The notes under the pieces were generated by a model. It was not told the origin of the DNA. It ran no database searches and saw only the letters and a program-made list of their open reading frames with translations. The position numbers were made by a program, and so were the translations under genes. Positions 37,073-45,303 of a DNA stretch of 64,000 nucleotides are shown piece after piece. Within the stretch, counting starts at the first letter, position 1. Every line of letters begins with the position of its first letter. Origin of the DNA: Bacteroidales bacterium (GTDB lineage: Bacteria; Bacteroidota; Bacteroidia; Bacteroidales; WCHB1-69); assembly GCA_017549765.1 (NCBI GenBank), contig JAFYNM010000029.1, positions 308,048 through 372,047 on the forward strand. The letters are read 5' to 3'.

Positions 37073-37168
37073 TTAATAGTTTTCAGTTGACAGTTATCAG
37101 TTGTCAGTTGTCAGTTGGGAGTTAGAAGTTAGGAGTTAATAGCTAATAGCTAATAGCTAATAGCTAAA
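37071..37168. repeat. Heptamer repeat array 4 (14 units)
   Basis: Fourteen consecutive 7-bp units without a slip: agttaat, agttttc, agttgac, agttatc, agttgtc (x2), agttggg, agttaga, agttagg, agttaat, agctaat (x3), agctaaa. The first unit starts inside the TAG stop codon of the nuclease gene (37070-37072). Confidence 0.92.
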
Positions 37169-37202
37169 GTTAATCTTCCTCGTCATTGTCCAATTTTTTT
37201 TG

Positions 37203-37210
37203 TATTTTTG
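37203..37210 (+). promoter_or_regulatory. -7 promoter box for gcvT
   Basis: TATTTTTG, 56 bp before the gcvT ATG. No glycine-riboswitch-like fold was seen in the short leader. Confidence 0.6.
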
Positions 37211-37266
37211 CACCTTCTTACAGATGCCGACAGATTATTAAATATCAATAAATAAATATTACGATT

Positions 37267-38361
37267 ATGAAAGAAACGATTTACAGAGCCACTCACGAGA
37301 AGCTGGGTGCCAAAATGGAAGAATTCGCAGGCTTCTACATGCCGATCCAGTACGACAGCATCACCAACGAACATCTTCAGGTAAGAAACAAAGTGGGTGT
37401 GTTTGACGTCTCCCACATGGGCGAGTTCACCGTCAAGGGTCCCAAAGCTTTAGCCCTTCTGCAACACATCACCACCAACGATGTGGCTGCTCTCTACCCC
37501 GGCAAGGTGCAATACTCCTGCTTCCCCAACGGCAAGGGCGGCATCGTGGATGACCTGTTAGTCTATAATCTGCACGACGAAGACTATCTGTTGGTTGTGA
37601 ACGCTGCCAACATCGACAAAGACTGGGCATGGGTGGTTGAGCAGAACAAGAACTTCGGTGCCGAGATCGAGAATATCTCCGACAACATCTCCCAATTGGC
37701 TGTCCAAGGTCCGCTCGCCCTCAAGGCCATGCAGAAGCTGACCGACGCCAACGTGGTGGATATGGAGTACTACACCAACCAGATCATCACCTTCGCCGGC
37801 ATCGACAACATCTTGTTCTCCACCACGGGCTACACCGGCTCCGGCGGTTGTGAGATCTACTTCCCCAACGAAGTGGCCATGAAGATCTGGGACGCCGTCT
37901 TTGAGGCTGGCGCTGAATACGACATCAAACCCATCGGCTTGGGCGCCCGCGACACCCTGCGTCTCGAAATGGGCTTCTGCCTCTACGGCCACGAGATCGA
38001 CGACACCATCTCCCCCATCGAGGCTGGTCTCGGCTGGATCACCAAATTTGTGGACGGCAAGAACTTCATCGACCGTAAATATATGGAAGAGCTGAAGGCC
38101 AACGGCGTGACCCGCAGAATCGCCGGTTTCGAGCTCATCGACCGCGGTATTCCGAGAAACGGCTACGAGGTGTGCGACGCTGAAGGCAACGTCATCGGCG
38201 AAGTGCGTTCCGGCACCTTCGGTCCGTCCGTCAACAAAGGCATCGGCACCGCCCTCATCAAGAAGGAATTCGCCAAAGCCGGCACGGAAATCTTCATCAA
38301 GGTGCGGAACCGCCTCCTGAAGGCCGTCACCGTGAAGATGCCGTTCTACAAACCTGAATAA
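37267..38361 (+). CDS. gcvT: Aminomethyltransferase (glycine cleavage T protein)
   Basis: 364 residues. Transfers the methylene group from aminomethyl-lipoyl H protein to tetrahydrofolate, releasing ammonia. Typical blocks: [74 protein letters not shown] and the C-terminal [16 protein letters not shown]. Length is normal. The other gcv genes are not in the window, so it stands alone, as is common in Bacteroidota. Confidence 0.97.
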   Translation: MKETIYRATHEKLGAKMEEFAGFYMPIQYDSITNEHLQVRNKVGVFDVSHMGEFTVKGPKALALLQHITTNDVAALYPGKVQYSCFPNGKGGIVDDLLVYNLHDEDYLLVVNAANIDKDWAWVVEQNKNFGAEIENISDNISQLAVQGPLALKAMQKLTDANVVDMEYYTNQIITFAGIDNILFSTTGYTGSGGCEIYFPNEVAMKIWDAVFEAGAEYDIKPIGLGARDTLRLEMGFCLYGHEIDDTISPIEAGLGWITKFVDGKNFIDRKYMEELKANGVTRRIAGFELIDRGIPRNGYEVCDAEGNVIGEVRSGTFGPSVNKGIGTALIKKEFAKAGTEIFIKVRNRLLKAVTVKMPFYKPE

Positions 38362-38386
38362 CCCAGAATTGTTTGGATAATACCGT

Positions 38387-38422
38387 GTAGAGACGTTTCA
38401 TGAAACGTCTCTACATTTTTTT
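38387..38422 (+). terminator. Rho-independent terminator after gcvT
   Basis: GTAGAGACGTTTCA (38387-38400) and TGAAACGTCTCTAC (38401-38414) form a perfect 28-bp palindrome followed by seven T. Confidence 0.9.
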
Positions 38423-38679
38423 AACAGTGTTCTGTCACGCTTGCCTGCGGCCTCCTTATATTTCTCTATGGAGGGACGACCTTTGCCCTTGCGCACGTGC
38501 AATACTCCGTCAAGAGCAATCAGACATCCTTTCCAAAGGTAGTCTCCGGCAGCTTTTATATATTTACTGTCAGTGTAACTTTTCAGTTCAGGGTCATAGT
38601 AGGCCTTCTTGATGACCTCCTCGGCATTGGCCACATACCGGCGGGCCTCTTCAATGGGATCTTTCTTTTCCACAATCAT
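38398..38679 (-). CDS. DUF5618-like small protein, probably C-terminally truncated
   Basis: 93 residues from ATG 38679, just downstream of a -7 box at 38698-38705. The text PIEEARRYVANAEEVIKK...DSKYIKAAGDYLWKGCLIALD resembles DUF5618 (HEPN-like) proteins, which as I recall run to about 125 residues. Here the reading frame passes into the palindromic terminator of gcvT and stops there (…LLKKCRDVS), so the usual C-terminal helix appears to be lost. It may be a decaying gene. Function unknown. Confidence 0.6.
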   Translation of the reverse strand: MIVEKKDPIEEARRYVANAEEVIKKAYYDPELKSYTDSKYIKAAGDYLWKGCLIALDGVLHVRKGKGRPSIEKYKEAAGKRDRTLLKKCRDVS

Positions 38680-38697
38680 ATTTTTATTTTCAGGTTG

Positions 38698-38705
38698 CAA
38701 AGATA
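38698..38705 (-). promoter_or_regulatory. -7 promoter box for DUF5618-like gene
   Basis: CAAAGATA reads TATCTTTG on the minus strand, 18 bp before the ATG. Confidence 0.6.
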
Positions 38706-38790
38706 TAACAAAAACTATCCTTTGTCAAGGGTTTTGAGAATTTTTATATAACTATGATTCAAAGTGTTACAATTATATTATGCAACAACC

Positions 38791-38806
38791 TAACAATTAA
38801 TTGTTA
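38791..38806. other. Perfect 16-bp palindrome
   Basis: TAACAATTAATTGTTA lies in an AT-rich gap 44 bp past the stop of the M6 protease gene. It could be an operator or a weak terminator stem; nothing decides between these. Confidence 0.4.
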
Positions 38807-38849
38807 AGATTGTTTTCCAATTTGGTAAGTTTTGACAGATTTTCATCCC

Positions 38850-40400
38850 CTACTCCACCACCACCTTCGTCGTCTGCGAAGAACCATCAGCGGCAAAGGC
38901 CTTCAGAAGGTAGATTCCGGCGGGCATCTGCGAGACCGACATAGTGCAACGACTCCCACCAACCACAGACTCCACAGCAGCCATCCTGCCGACCACGTCA
39001 TACAACTCCACACGGACAATGCCCTCACCATCCACCGTGACAACATCACGGGCCGGATTGGGCCATACCCTCAACGCAGCATGATCATGATCACTCACTC
39101 CCACATTCAAGAAACGCACATGGAAGGTGAGCTGGCTGCCGTTCTCCTGAATGTCCGTGATCTCAAAGCTCGTCTCCGGAGTGCCATCCGTCAGGTAAGG
39201 ATGCGGATCCGTGGTCGGGCCGAAAGAGGTGCGGCCAGACTCCTGGCTGAAATGCGCGTCATAGAGGGCTCCCTGCACCGTGTCGCTCGCACTGCCCGGA
39301 CGGAAGATCCAATACTGATGCGCTTGCGTGTAATAGTCGAAGAAGGCGTTGGCGAACATGCCGTTATAGTTCAACGGCACTGTGTCGTTCCATCGCGCAA
39401 CGATTAGACCTCTGCCCGGGATGCCTTCGTCAAACAGATCGTTATAGGTACGGTATTCGAACACAAACCATTGCGTGGGGTCAATGTACGACTTGATGTA
39501 GTAGCAGTTCTGCGAAGGGCTCGAGCCCACGCTATTCAAGGTATAGTCGCCATCCACCGTGATCTCTATCGGATCATCGGCCACATGCAGGATCTTGTTT
39601 TTATAAATGGCCGCCAGATGATTGGGGGCATAATTGTAGCACATCATATCCCAGCTCCCCGCCGGCGACACATCGTCATAGTGGAGATAATGATACAGGT
39701 CGGGAAGATCCAGCGAGTGTCCCATCTCGTGACGGAAGACATGTGCACTGAACAAGGAAGGGGAAGCGCCCTCGAACTCCAGATTGAAGGTATTCGGACG
39801 AACGCCATTGATGGTCGCCACATAGCCGAGCGAATCATGCGGGAAATACTCCATGTGGGGCCACAAGATAGACGCCCACGCGCCTGTGCCGCCCTTTACG
39901 ATGAAGCTGATGTTGTCAATGTCACCGTCTCCATCGCCATCCAACACAACATCAGGATCCACCAGGTGCAGGGAATCCACATACTTCACTATACGTCCCA
40001 GCAACTGCGCCTCCCGCATGGAAACGCCCATAAAGGGATTTTCGCCATGATAGCCGATGGGATTCATTGGACTATAGGGTTCAAAATAGCCACGAGGAAA
40101 TGTGTCCTGATACGAGATGATCTGGCCATTCTGTATATTGTTGGTATATACCGTGTTATAATGAATCTTGTCGTAAGAAATGACCTTGTAGAAATTGTAC
40201 ACGCTCAAATAGCCTTCCGTTTTACCATTGAACATGGTGTCAATGGCCGCAAACGAATGGTTGATCTCGGCATCATCAGCAAAACGCACGAAAATCACCA
40301 AGTTGGTCAATTCTTTCGCTTCGTTTTGTGCCACGAGCGACGCAGGGACAATCAAGGAGACGAGACTCATCATCCAAAAACAAAAATACTTTTTCATCAT
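38850..40400 (-). CDS. Secreted M6-family metalloprotease with T9SS sorting tail
   Basis: 516 residues. Signal peptide (MMKKYFCFWMMSLVSLIVPA), catalytic domain with the zinc site VFRHEMGHSLDLPDLY (HExxH, about residue 222), preceded by ILWPHMEYFPHDSLGY. This matches immune inhibitor A-type M6 proteases. The C-terminal ~75 residues are a T9SS tail (VWPNPARDVVTVDG, LYDVVGRM, MPAGIYLLKAF, TTKVVVE). Expected to be secreted or surface-attached. The gene follows the DUF3298 lipoprotein by 21 bp and may share its transcript. Confidence 0.92.
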   Translation of the reverse strand: MMKKYFCFWMMSLVSLIVPASLVAQNEAKELTNLVIFVRFADDAEINHSFAAIDTMFNGKTEGYLSVYNFYKVISYDKIHYNTVYTNNIQNGQIISYQDTFPRGYFEPYSPMNPIGYHGENPFMGVSMREAQLLGRIVKYVDSLHLVDPDVVLDGDGDGDIDNISFIVKGGTGAWASILWPHMEYFPHDSLGYVATINGVRPNTFNLEFEGASPSLFSAHVFRHEMGHSLDLPDLYHYLHYDDVSPAGSWDMMCYNYAPNHLAAIYKNKILHVADDPIEITVDGDYTLNSVGSSPSQNCYYIKSYIDPTQWFVFEYRTYNDLFDEGIPGRGLIVARWNDTVPLNYNGMFANAFFDYYTQAHQYWIFRPGSASDTVQGALYDAHFSQESGRTSFGPTTDPHPYLTDGTPETSFEITDIQENGSQLTFHVRFLNVGVSDHDHAALRVWPNPARDVVTVDGEGIVRVELYDVVGRMAAVESVVGGSRCTMSVSQMPAGIYLLKAFAADGSSQTTKVVVE

Positions 40401-40421
40401 GATAACAGATTTATAATTAGA

Positions 40422-41258
40422 CTATTCCAGAGAACTTCCCTTGCTGAAAAACTCTTTGGCATACGGGGTAAGTTCCTGATGTTTCGACAGCCAGTAGATG
40501 GGCAGCACCACCGACTGCAGTCCACAGGCGTACGGGGTAATGTCATACTGTTGGAACACCACGGTGATGGTGCTGCGGGTACTGTCGATAAAGAAGTTGT
40601 CGGGCACGATGATCCTCTCGGCCTCTTTGTATTCATCGAACATGCAGTCGTACACCTCCTTGTTGACAGTCAGATCCTCGATGGCGCGCACGATGACCTC
40701 GCTCAACTTGGCGGTATCCACGAGGTCGTTCAAGTGCACCACACGCTTGGCCTTACGGTCGTAGGTCAGGTATTGGACTATGTACATGCCATGGGCGGCC
40801 CCGGCAAGGAACGTCTCGGTGGTATTGATGAAGGTGACGAGTTCTCCATTCTCCTCCACGCTGTTCTTCAGATGGGCATAGGTGTAGGTCTCCAGATGAC
40901 TGACACTATCCACATCCGTGGAGCTGAGGGCTTTGATTCCATCCTCAAAGATCCATGGGTTCTGGAGCCAGCGCTCGGCAGCCTCCCGGACCGTCTGGGA
41001 GGTGCTGTCGCTGAAGACCTGCAGGATAAGCTCTTTCTCCGCCTCCCGGCACATCATCCCTTTGTCTGGCCATACCAGACTGTAGCTGTTCTCCACGCCA
41101 TAGGGATTGAGTTCTTCCGGCAGGTAGGGGTCGCTGGTCTTGACCATGAAACAATGTTGGCCATCCATCTGGGTGGTCTTGAACGGACCATTTTTCTTTT
41201 CGCATCCTGCCAATAGGAGGATAGATAGAATAATCGTAAGAGATAAGATTCTTTTCAT
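40422..41258 (-). CDS. DUF3298 (RsiV-like) lipoprotein
   Basis: 278 residues. Lipoprotein signal MKRILSLTIILSILLLAGC. The C-terminal region carries DUF3298 hallmarks: TFLAGAAHGMYIVQYLTYD, then VVHLNDLVD and the closing VVFQQYDITPYACG. In RsiV this domain binds lysozyme, but most members are uncharacterised. It starts 3 bp after the gatD stop, so it could be transcribed with gatE-gatD. Confidence 0.82.
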   Translation of the reverse strand: MKRILSLTIILSILLLAGCEKKNGPFKTTQMDGQHCFMVKTSDPYLPEELNPYGVENSYSLVWPDKGMMCREAEKELILQVFSDSTSQTVREAAERWLQNPWIFEDGIKALSSTDVDSVSHLETYTYAHLKNSVEENGELVTFINTTETFLAGAAHGMYIVQYLTYDRKAKRVVHLNDLVDTAKLSEVIVRAIEDLTVNKEVYDCMFDEYKEAERIIVPDNFFIDSTRSTITVVFQQYDITPYACGLQSVVLPIYWLSKHQELTPYAKEFFSKGSSLE

Positions 41259-41261
41259 TTT

Positions 41262-42743
41262 TTATTTTCTCACCTTCTTCACGAACTCCTCGACCTCCGG
41301 CACGCCGCCTTGATAGACGAGGTAGCCGTCGTAGGGTTCGCGCGGGGTGATTTCATCGTTAATGGGGGTAAGCATCAGCTTCTTCACGTCTTCTCTCTTT
41401 TGGCCGCTGTCTTTGGTCAATCCCAGCGCCCAGCCAAGCTTGATGTAGGAGCTCTCCGCCAGCATGTTGTCGGCGGGGATGATGCCGCGCGCCATCATGT
41501 CGCGACCGGTGTCATAGACGAACATGTGGGTGTAGCCCCAGATGGTCTGCACGCTCATGTACTGGTGTACGCCCGCATCAGTGGCTCGTTGGATGGCGTC
41601 GAACATGTGCTTGTTGACGTGGCCTAAGCCAGTGCCGTCCCACACAATGCCCTTGTAACCATTGTCGATCAAGGCGTCCAATACGTCGGGTTTCATACCC
41701 GGGTAGTAGTAGAGGATGGCCACGCGGTCGTCAAAAGTAGGCACGATTCGGGTGACGTTCGGGTCGTTTTTCGCGATGCTGCGCTTGTAATCCTCGTAGT
41801 TGGTGATGACCTCCACCTGACGATGCTGTTCGCCTCTTCTGCGATGGTTATAGACCTCCTTGATGGGCTGCACACCATCTCTGCGATTCACCGTGGCCAG
41901 CGGCGTGTCGCCGATGGTGCGGAACGTGGAGCGGTAGGAGCTGTGCATCTTGCGCACGCGGGTGCCGCGGTGCAGGAAGCCGTAGTCGTCGCTGGTGGGT
42001 CCGAACATGCAGACCATCACCTCGGCGATGTCACCGTGACCGGCGGCGGTCATGGCGTGCATCAAGTTCAGGGCCGCGTCGGAGCTCGGACGGTCGGAGC
42101 TTCTCTGCGAACCGACCAACACCACAGGCATCGGCAGGTTCTGGCACATATAGGTCAACGCGGTGGCGGTGTGCGCCAAGGTGTCTGTACCATGGCCAAT
42201 CACGATGCCTTCGATGCCCTTCTTGATCTCATCGCCAATCTTGTTGGCCAACGCCTTGTACTCTACCGGAGACATGTTCTCGGAGAAGACGGCGAAGACC
42301 TTTTCTGTCTCCAGATTGCAGATATCTGCCAACTCAGGCACGGCGCCGTATAGCTCGCCGGGCGAGAAGGCGGGGATCACCGCGCCGGTGCGGTAGTCGA
42401 GGCGCGAGGCGATGGTGCCGCCGGTGCCTAACAACTTCACATGCGGCAAGCCCGGGGTGTAGGGGAATTCCTTTTCCGGAATCTTGAAGACGGGCTGCGG
42501 GTCGCGCTCGCCCTTCATGTCGGTAATCGTCTCGATGTCGATGCCGATGTTGTAGCCAGTGGCCACTTTCATCACAATATGGATGTCATCGGTGTTCTCA
42601 GCGCGCGGCAGGATTTTGCCGGAGAAGTGTCCGCGGGTGGTCTCCACTTCGGCCTTGTCCCACACATGCACGTCGTATTTCTTGAGCATTTCCAGTGCTC
42701 TGCCTTTATATCCTTGGAATATTTTTTTGTCGTCGTTTTCCAT
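41262..42743 (-). CDS. gatD: Glu-tRNA(Gln) amidotransferase subunit D (archaeal type)
   Basis: 493 residues. Asparaginase-like subunit that releases ammonia for the conversion of Glu-tRNA(Gln) to Gln-tRNA(Gln). An N-terminal beta-barrel domain of about 95 residues (YKGRALEMLKKYDVHVW, ETTRGHFSGKILPRAENTDD) distinguishes GatD from plain asparaginases. Active-site motifs: KLLGTGGTIASRLDY and IGHGTDTLAHTATAL, followed by VGSQRSSDRPSSDAALNL. gatE lies 40 bp upstream. GatDE is classically archaeal; bacteria normally use GatCAB or GlnRS. Confidence 0.93.
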   Translation of the reverse strand: MENDDKKIFQGYKGRALEMLKKYDVHVWDKAEVETTRGHFSGKILPRAENTDDIHIVMKVATGYNIGIDIETITDMKGERDPQPVFKIPEKEFPYTPGLPHVKLLGTGGTIASRLDYRTGAVIPAFSPGELYGAVPELADICNLETEKVFAVFSENMSPVEYKALANKIGDEIKKGIEGIVIGHGTDTLAHTATALTYMCQNLPMPVVLVGSQRSSDRPSSDAALNLMHAMTAAGHGDIAEVMVCMFGPTSDDYGFLHRGTRVRKMHSSYRSTFRTIGDTPLATVNRRDGVQPIKEVYNHRRRGEQHRQVEVITNYEDYKRSIAKNDPNVTRIVPTFDDRVAILYYYPGMKPDVLDALIDNGYKGIVWDGTGLGHVNKHMFDAIQRATDAGVHQYMSVQTIWGYTHMFVYDTGRDMMARGIIPADNMLAESSYIKLGWALGLTKDSGQKREDVKKLMLTPINDEITPREPYDGYLVYQGGVPEVEEFVKKVRK

Positions 42744-42748
42744 AATTA

Positions 42749-42783
42749 CAGTGATTAGTGATCAGTGAACAGTGATCAGTAAA
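42749..42783. repeat. Heptamer repeat array 5 (5 units)
   Basis: cagtgat, tagtgat, cagtgaa, cagtgat, cagtaaa in 7-bp register, filling the gatE-gatD spacer. Confidence 0.8.
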
Positions 42784-44733
42784 TTACTTAGTTGCTAATT
42801 CGGTGAATGCAAGGTTGCCGATGGCAATAGGACGTATGTGGCCTATAATGCTATTGCGCTTGTCGGTCTCGTTAGTACGTTTGCGACGAGGCTTGAAAGC
42901 ATCGGCAGCAGCATTCAGTTGAGACATGACTTCCTCTTTCGTGCACTTGCGGTAGTTAGACAGCTTCAGCAACTCCGCAAAGTCAGCCTTCGGGTGCTCG
43001 AACATCAGTTTGAGCAGGTCGGGGGCGATGGCTTTGTCCAGATCTTCCTGTTTCAGGAAAGCGAAGAGATCAAAGATTCTGCAGGTGCAGAACGGAATAG
43101 TGCCGTATTGGCCGTGCAGGTGTTTGAGACGATGGCCGAACAAGGTGCCGAGATATTTAGGGCAGAAGTCTAATTCGGTTGCGATCTTCTTGATGAGTGG
43201 GAAGAGATTGTGCGTGAAGATGTACTTGAAGCAGTCCTCAGGCACGCCCCACTCCACCATTTGTGCGTAGCGGTCGGCCACGGCGTCGGGGATGTTCTTG
43301 CGCAGCTCCTCGATATAGTCGTTGGTCAACGGGATGGGCGCGGAGTCGGTGTCGGGATACATACGGTCGGCACCAGGCAGCACACGCTCGAAGATGGTGG
43401 TGCCGTCGGGCAGGGCCTTGCGGGTCTCTTGCGGCACACCGTCGAAGGCCATCAACGCACGCTCTTCGATAGTTTCCAAGGCGGTCTTCACATCGTCTTC
43501 GCTCGCCCAGAAGATGATCTGGGCATCGTTGTCGCCGGCGTTCAACGCTTTGGCGGCCTTCTCAAAGACGCTGCGGCTTACCACATCCTCCAGATCCTCG
43601 CTCGTGGCCATATTGGGACGCTCGAGGCAGGCGATAACTTTCAGTCTGTCGGCAAACTCGCAGTAGAATGGATGTCCCGGCTGGGTAAAGTGGGACAAGA
43701 GCCCGCCAAACTGCGGTAAGTTGACGGCATAGACCTTCGCACCGTTCTTGATGGCGTCGGTGATGGGGTCGAAGTAGAAATGGAACTCCTTGGGATTGAG
43801 TTCCGTATAGTTCATTTTCCAATTTTCTTTGTTAATGCGGGCTTTCAGTTGCTCACGGATGGCAAGCAACGCCCACTGGCGGAAGCACTCCACGTGGGTG
43901 ACCTCCGGGATCCACTTGGTGTGGGCCACGCCCTTCACCTCGATACGGGTGCCGCCGGTGCAACTCACGTTCACGTCTTCACGTCCAGCACCGATGCCCG
44001 TGCGCACGCGACCCGTGCTGCGGTTCAGGAAGCGGATGTAGTTACAAGCCTCCTCCACCTCGTCGGGATTGACCATCTCAGGATAGGTCACGGTCTCGAT
44101 GAGCGGCATACCCAAACGGTCGGTGCGATAAACGCGGGTGTGGCCAATGTCGGAGACCTCTCGGCAGGCATCCTCCTCCACACTGAGCTGGATGAGGCGC
44201 ACCTTCTTGTTCTTCAACTGGATCTCGCCATCGATACCCAAGATGGCGGTACGCTGGAAGCCCGTCGGGATGGAACCGTCGAGGTACTGTTTGCGGGTGA
44301 TGTGCACCTCGCCCACGATCTTCAGCTTAGAGGCAAGAGCTATTTCGAGAGCATACTGCAAAGCCTCAGGGTTGATGGGGAACGGCGGGGTGTCGTCCAC
44401 CTCATAAGTACAGGCGGTGCGGTGCGCGATGCGATAGACAATGTTCTTGCGGGTCTTGAACTCCATGAGAGCCGTGCCGTCATATTCGCCCATCTCGGAG
44501 AGGGTGGGACGCATGTGGCGTAGCAACTCGGCGTCAAACTCGTCGGGTTTCTGGAAGATGCCGGCGGGACAACGGCAGAAGAGCTTCTCCTTGGTGGCCA
44601 GCTGCTGGTGGACCTCCAAACCCGACATAAACCCGATACGGTCATAGTCGGCCTGGGTTGCCTCCTTGCGGTCAACGTAGCCGATGTCTTTTCGGCTTTT
44701 CTCGTAATTTTCCTGGGGATTGATCGTTTGCAT
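42784..44733 (-). CDS. gatE: Glu-tRNA(Gln) amidotransferase subunit E (archaeal type)
   Basis: 649 residues from ATG 44733; an in-frame TTG at 44757 would add eight residues. Binds and phosphorylates Glu-tRNA(Gln) and takes ammonia from GatD. Hallmarks: IGFMSGLEVHQQLATKEKLFCRCP, the HRTACTYEVDDTPPFPINP segment (archaeal GatE has the same H-R-T-x-C-x-YExDDTPPFP text), LIETVTYPEM, TGIGAGREDVNVS, the AspRS-like insertion (around residues 290-420) and a C-terminal YqeY-like helical tail. The length exceeds GatB (~480) because of the insertion, which identifies it as GatE. A -7 box at 44807-44814 precedes it. Confidence 0.94.
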   Translation of the reverse strand: MQTINPQENYEKSRKDIGYVDRKEATQADYDRIGFMSGLEVHQQLATKEKLFCRCPAGIFQKPDEFDAELLRHMRPTLSEMGEYDGTALMEFKTRKNIVYRIAHRTACTYEVDDTPPFPINPEALQYALEIALASKLKIVGEVHITRKQYLDGSIPTGFQRTAILGIDGEIQLKNKKVRLIQLSVEEDACREVSDIGHTRVYRTDRLGMPLIETVTYPEMVNPDEVEEACNYIRFLNRSTGRVRTGIGAGREDVNVSCTGGTRIEVKGVAHTKWIPEVTHVECFRQWALLAIREQLKARINKENWKMNYTELNPKEFHFYFDPITDAIKNGAKVYAVNLPQFGGLLSHFTQPGHPFYCEFADRLKVIACLERPNMATSEDLEDVVSRSVFEKAAKALNAGDNDAQIIFWASEDDVKTALETIEERALMAFDGVPQETRKALPDGTTIFERVLPGADRMYPDTDSAPIPLTNDYIEELRKNIPDAVADRYAQMVEWGVPEDCFKYIFTHNLFPLIKKIATELDFCPKYLGTLFGHRLKHLHGQYGTIPFCTCRIFDLFAFLKQEDLDKAIAPDLLKLMFEHPKADFAELLKLSNYRKCTKEEVMSQLNAAADAFKPRRKRTNETDKRNSIIGHIRPIAIGNLAFTELATK

Positions 44734-44742
44734 ATCGTTTAT

Positions 44743-44777
44743 AGTTTCAAGTTTCAACTTTTAGGTTTCAAGAGTTC
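44743..44777. repeat. Heptamer repeat array 6 (4-5 units)
   Basis: agtttca, agtttca, actttta, ggtttca, agagttc in 7-bp register, lying in the 5' untranslated leader of gatE between its promoter box and start codon. Confidence 0.7.
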
Positions 44778-44806
44778 ATCGTGGGTTGCCTCTCAAAAAC
44801 AAGCGG

Positions 44807-44814
44807 CAAAGATA
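44807..44814 (-). promoter_or_regulatory. -7 promoter box for gatE-gatD operon
   Basis: CAAAGATA reads TATCTTTG on the minus strand, about 74 bp upstream of the gatE ATG. Confidence 0.65.
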
Positions 44815-44991
44815 GGAAAATATTTTTTCGGTCGGTTAAATAGTGGAATATTTTATCTAGTACTTGGAGGAAATGTATGGCCATGATAATTGAGCAGAGC
44901 AGGGAAAAGAAGCACAAATCCAATACAACCTATTGATTTTAAGAAAAATAAAAAAAATACCCCAAAAAACAAGTAACAACCATATTTTTAG

Positions 44992-44999
44992 TATCTTTG
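44992..44999 (+). promoter_or_regulatory. -7 promoter box for tRNA-Leu/Gly operon
   Basis: TATCTTTG, 34 bp before tRNA-Leu. The AT-rich stretch 44815-44991 between this and the gatE promoter shows no gene. Confidence 0.7.
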
Positions 45000-45033
45000 C
45001 AGCCTCATTTTATGAGGGAGTTCTTTGGAACGC

Positions 45034-45117
45034 GCCGAAGTGGTGGAATGGTAGACACGAGGGACTTAAAATCCCTTGCCCATTGCGGGCGTGTGGGTTC
45101 AAGTCCCACCTTCGGTA
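45034..45117 (+). tRNA. tRNA-Leu (TAA)
   Basis: 84 nt class II tRNA: acceptor GCCGAAG/CTTCGGT (G1-U72 wobble), anticodon loop CTTAAAA (TAA), long variable arm TTGCCCATTGCGGGCGT, T arm GTGGG-TTCAAGT-CCCAC, discriminator A. Confidence 0.95.
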
Positions 45118-45128
45118 CTGCTACACAA

Positions 45129-45201
<73 letters not shown>

Positions 45202-45214
45202 CTTTTTTATCTAG

Positions 45215-45241
45215 AAGCCCAGTCTAACGATTGGGCTTTTT
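45215..45241 (+). terminator. Terminator of tRNA-Leu/Gly operon
   Basis: AAGCCCA (45215-45221) pairs with TGGGCTT (45232-45238), then a T-rich tail. Confidence 0.85.
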
Positions 45242-45275
45242 ATTTTGTCAAGAACCGGCACATCCATAAAAAAAG

Positions 45276-45283
45276 TATTTTTG
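45276..45283 (+). promoter_or_regulatory. -7 promoter box for C10 protease gene
   Basis: TATTTTTG, 20 bp before ATG 45304. Confidence 0.65.
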
Positions 45284-45303
45284 CCACATCAAATTTGAAC
45301 AAG

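Noticed and set aside
37071-37168. Heptamer array considered as a CRISPR array
   Set aside because: Units are 7 bp, contiguous and degenerate, with no spacers and no cas genes nearby.
37169-37266. Glycine riboswitch upstream of gcvT
   Set aside because: The leader is short and AT-rich with a -7 box; no conserved glycine-aptamer pairing was visible.
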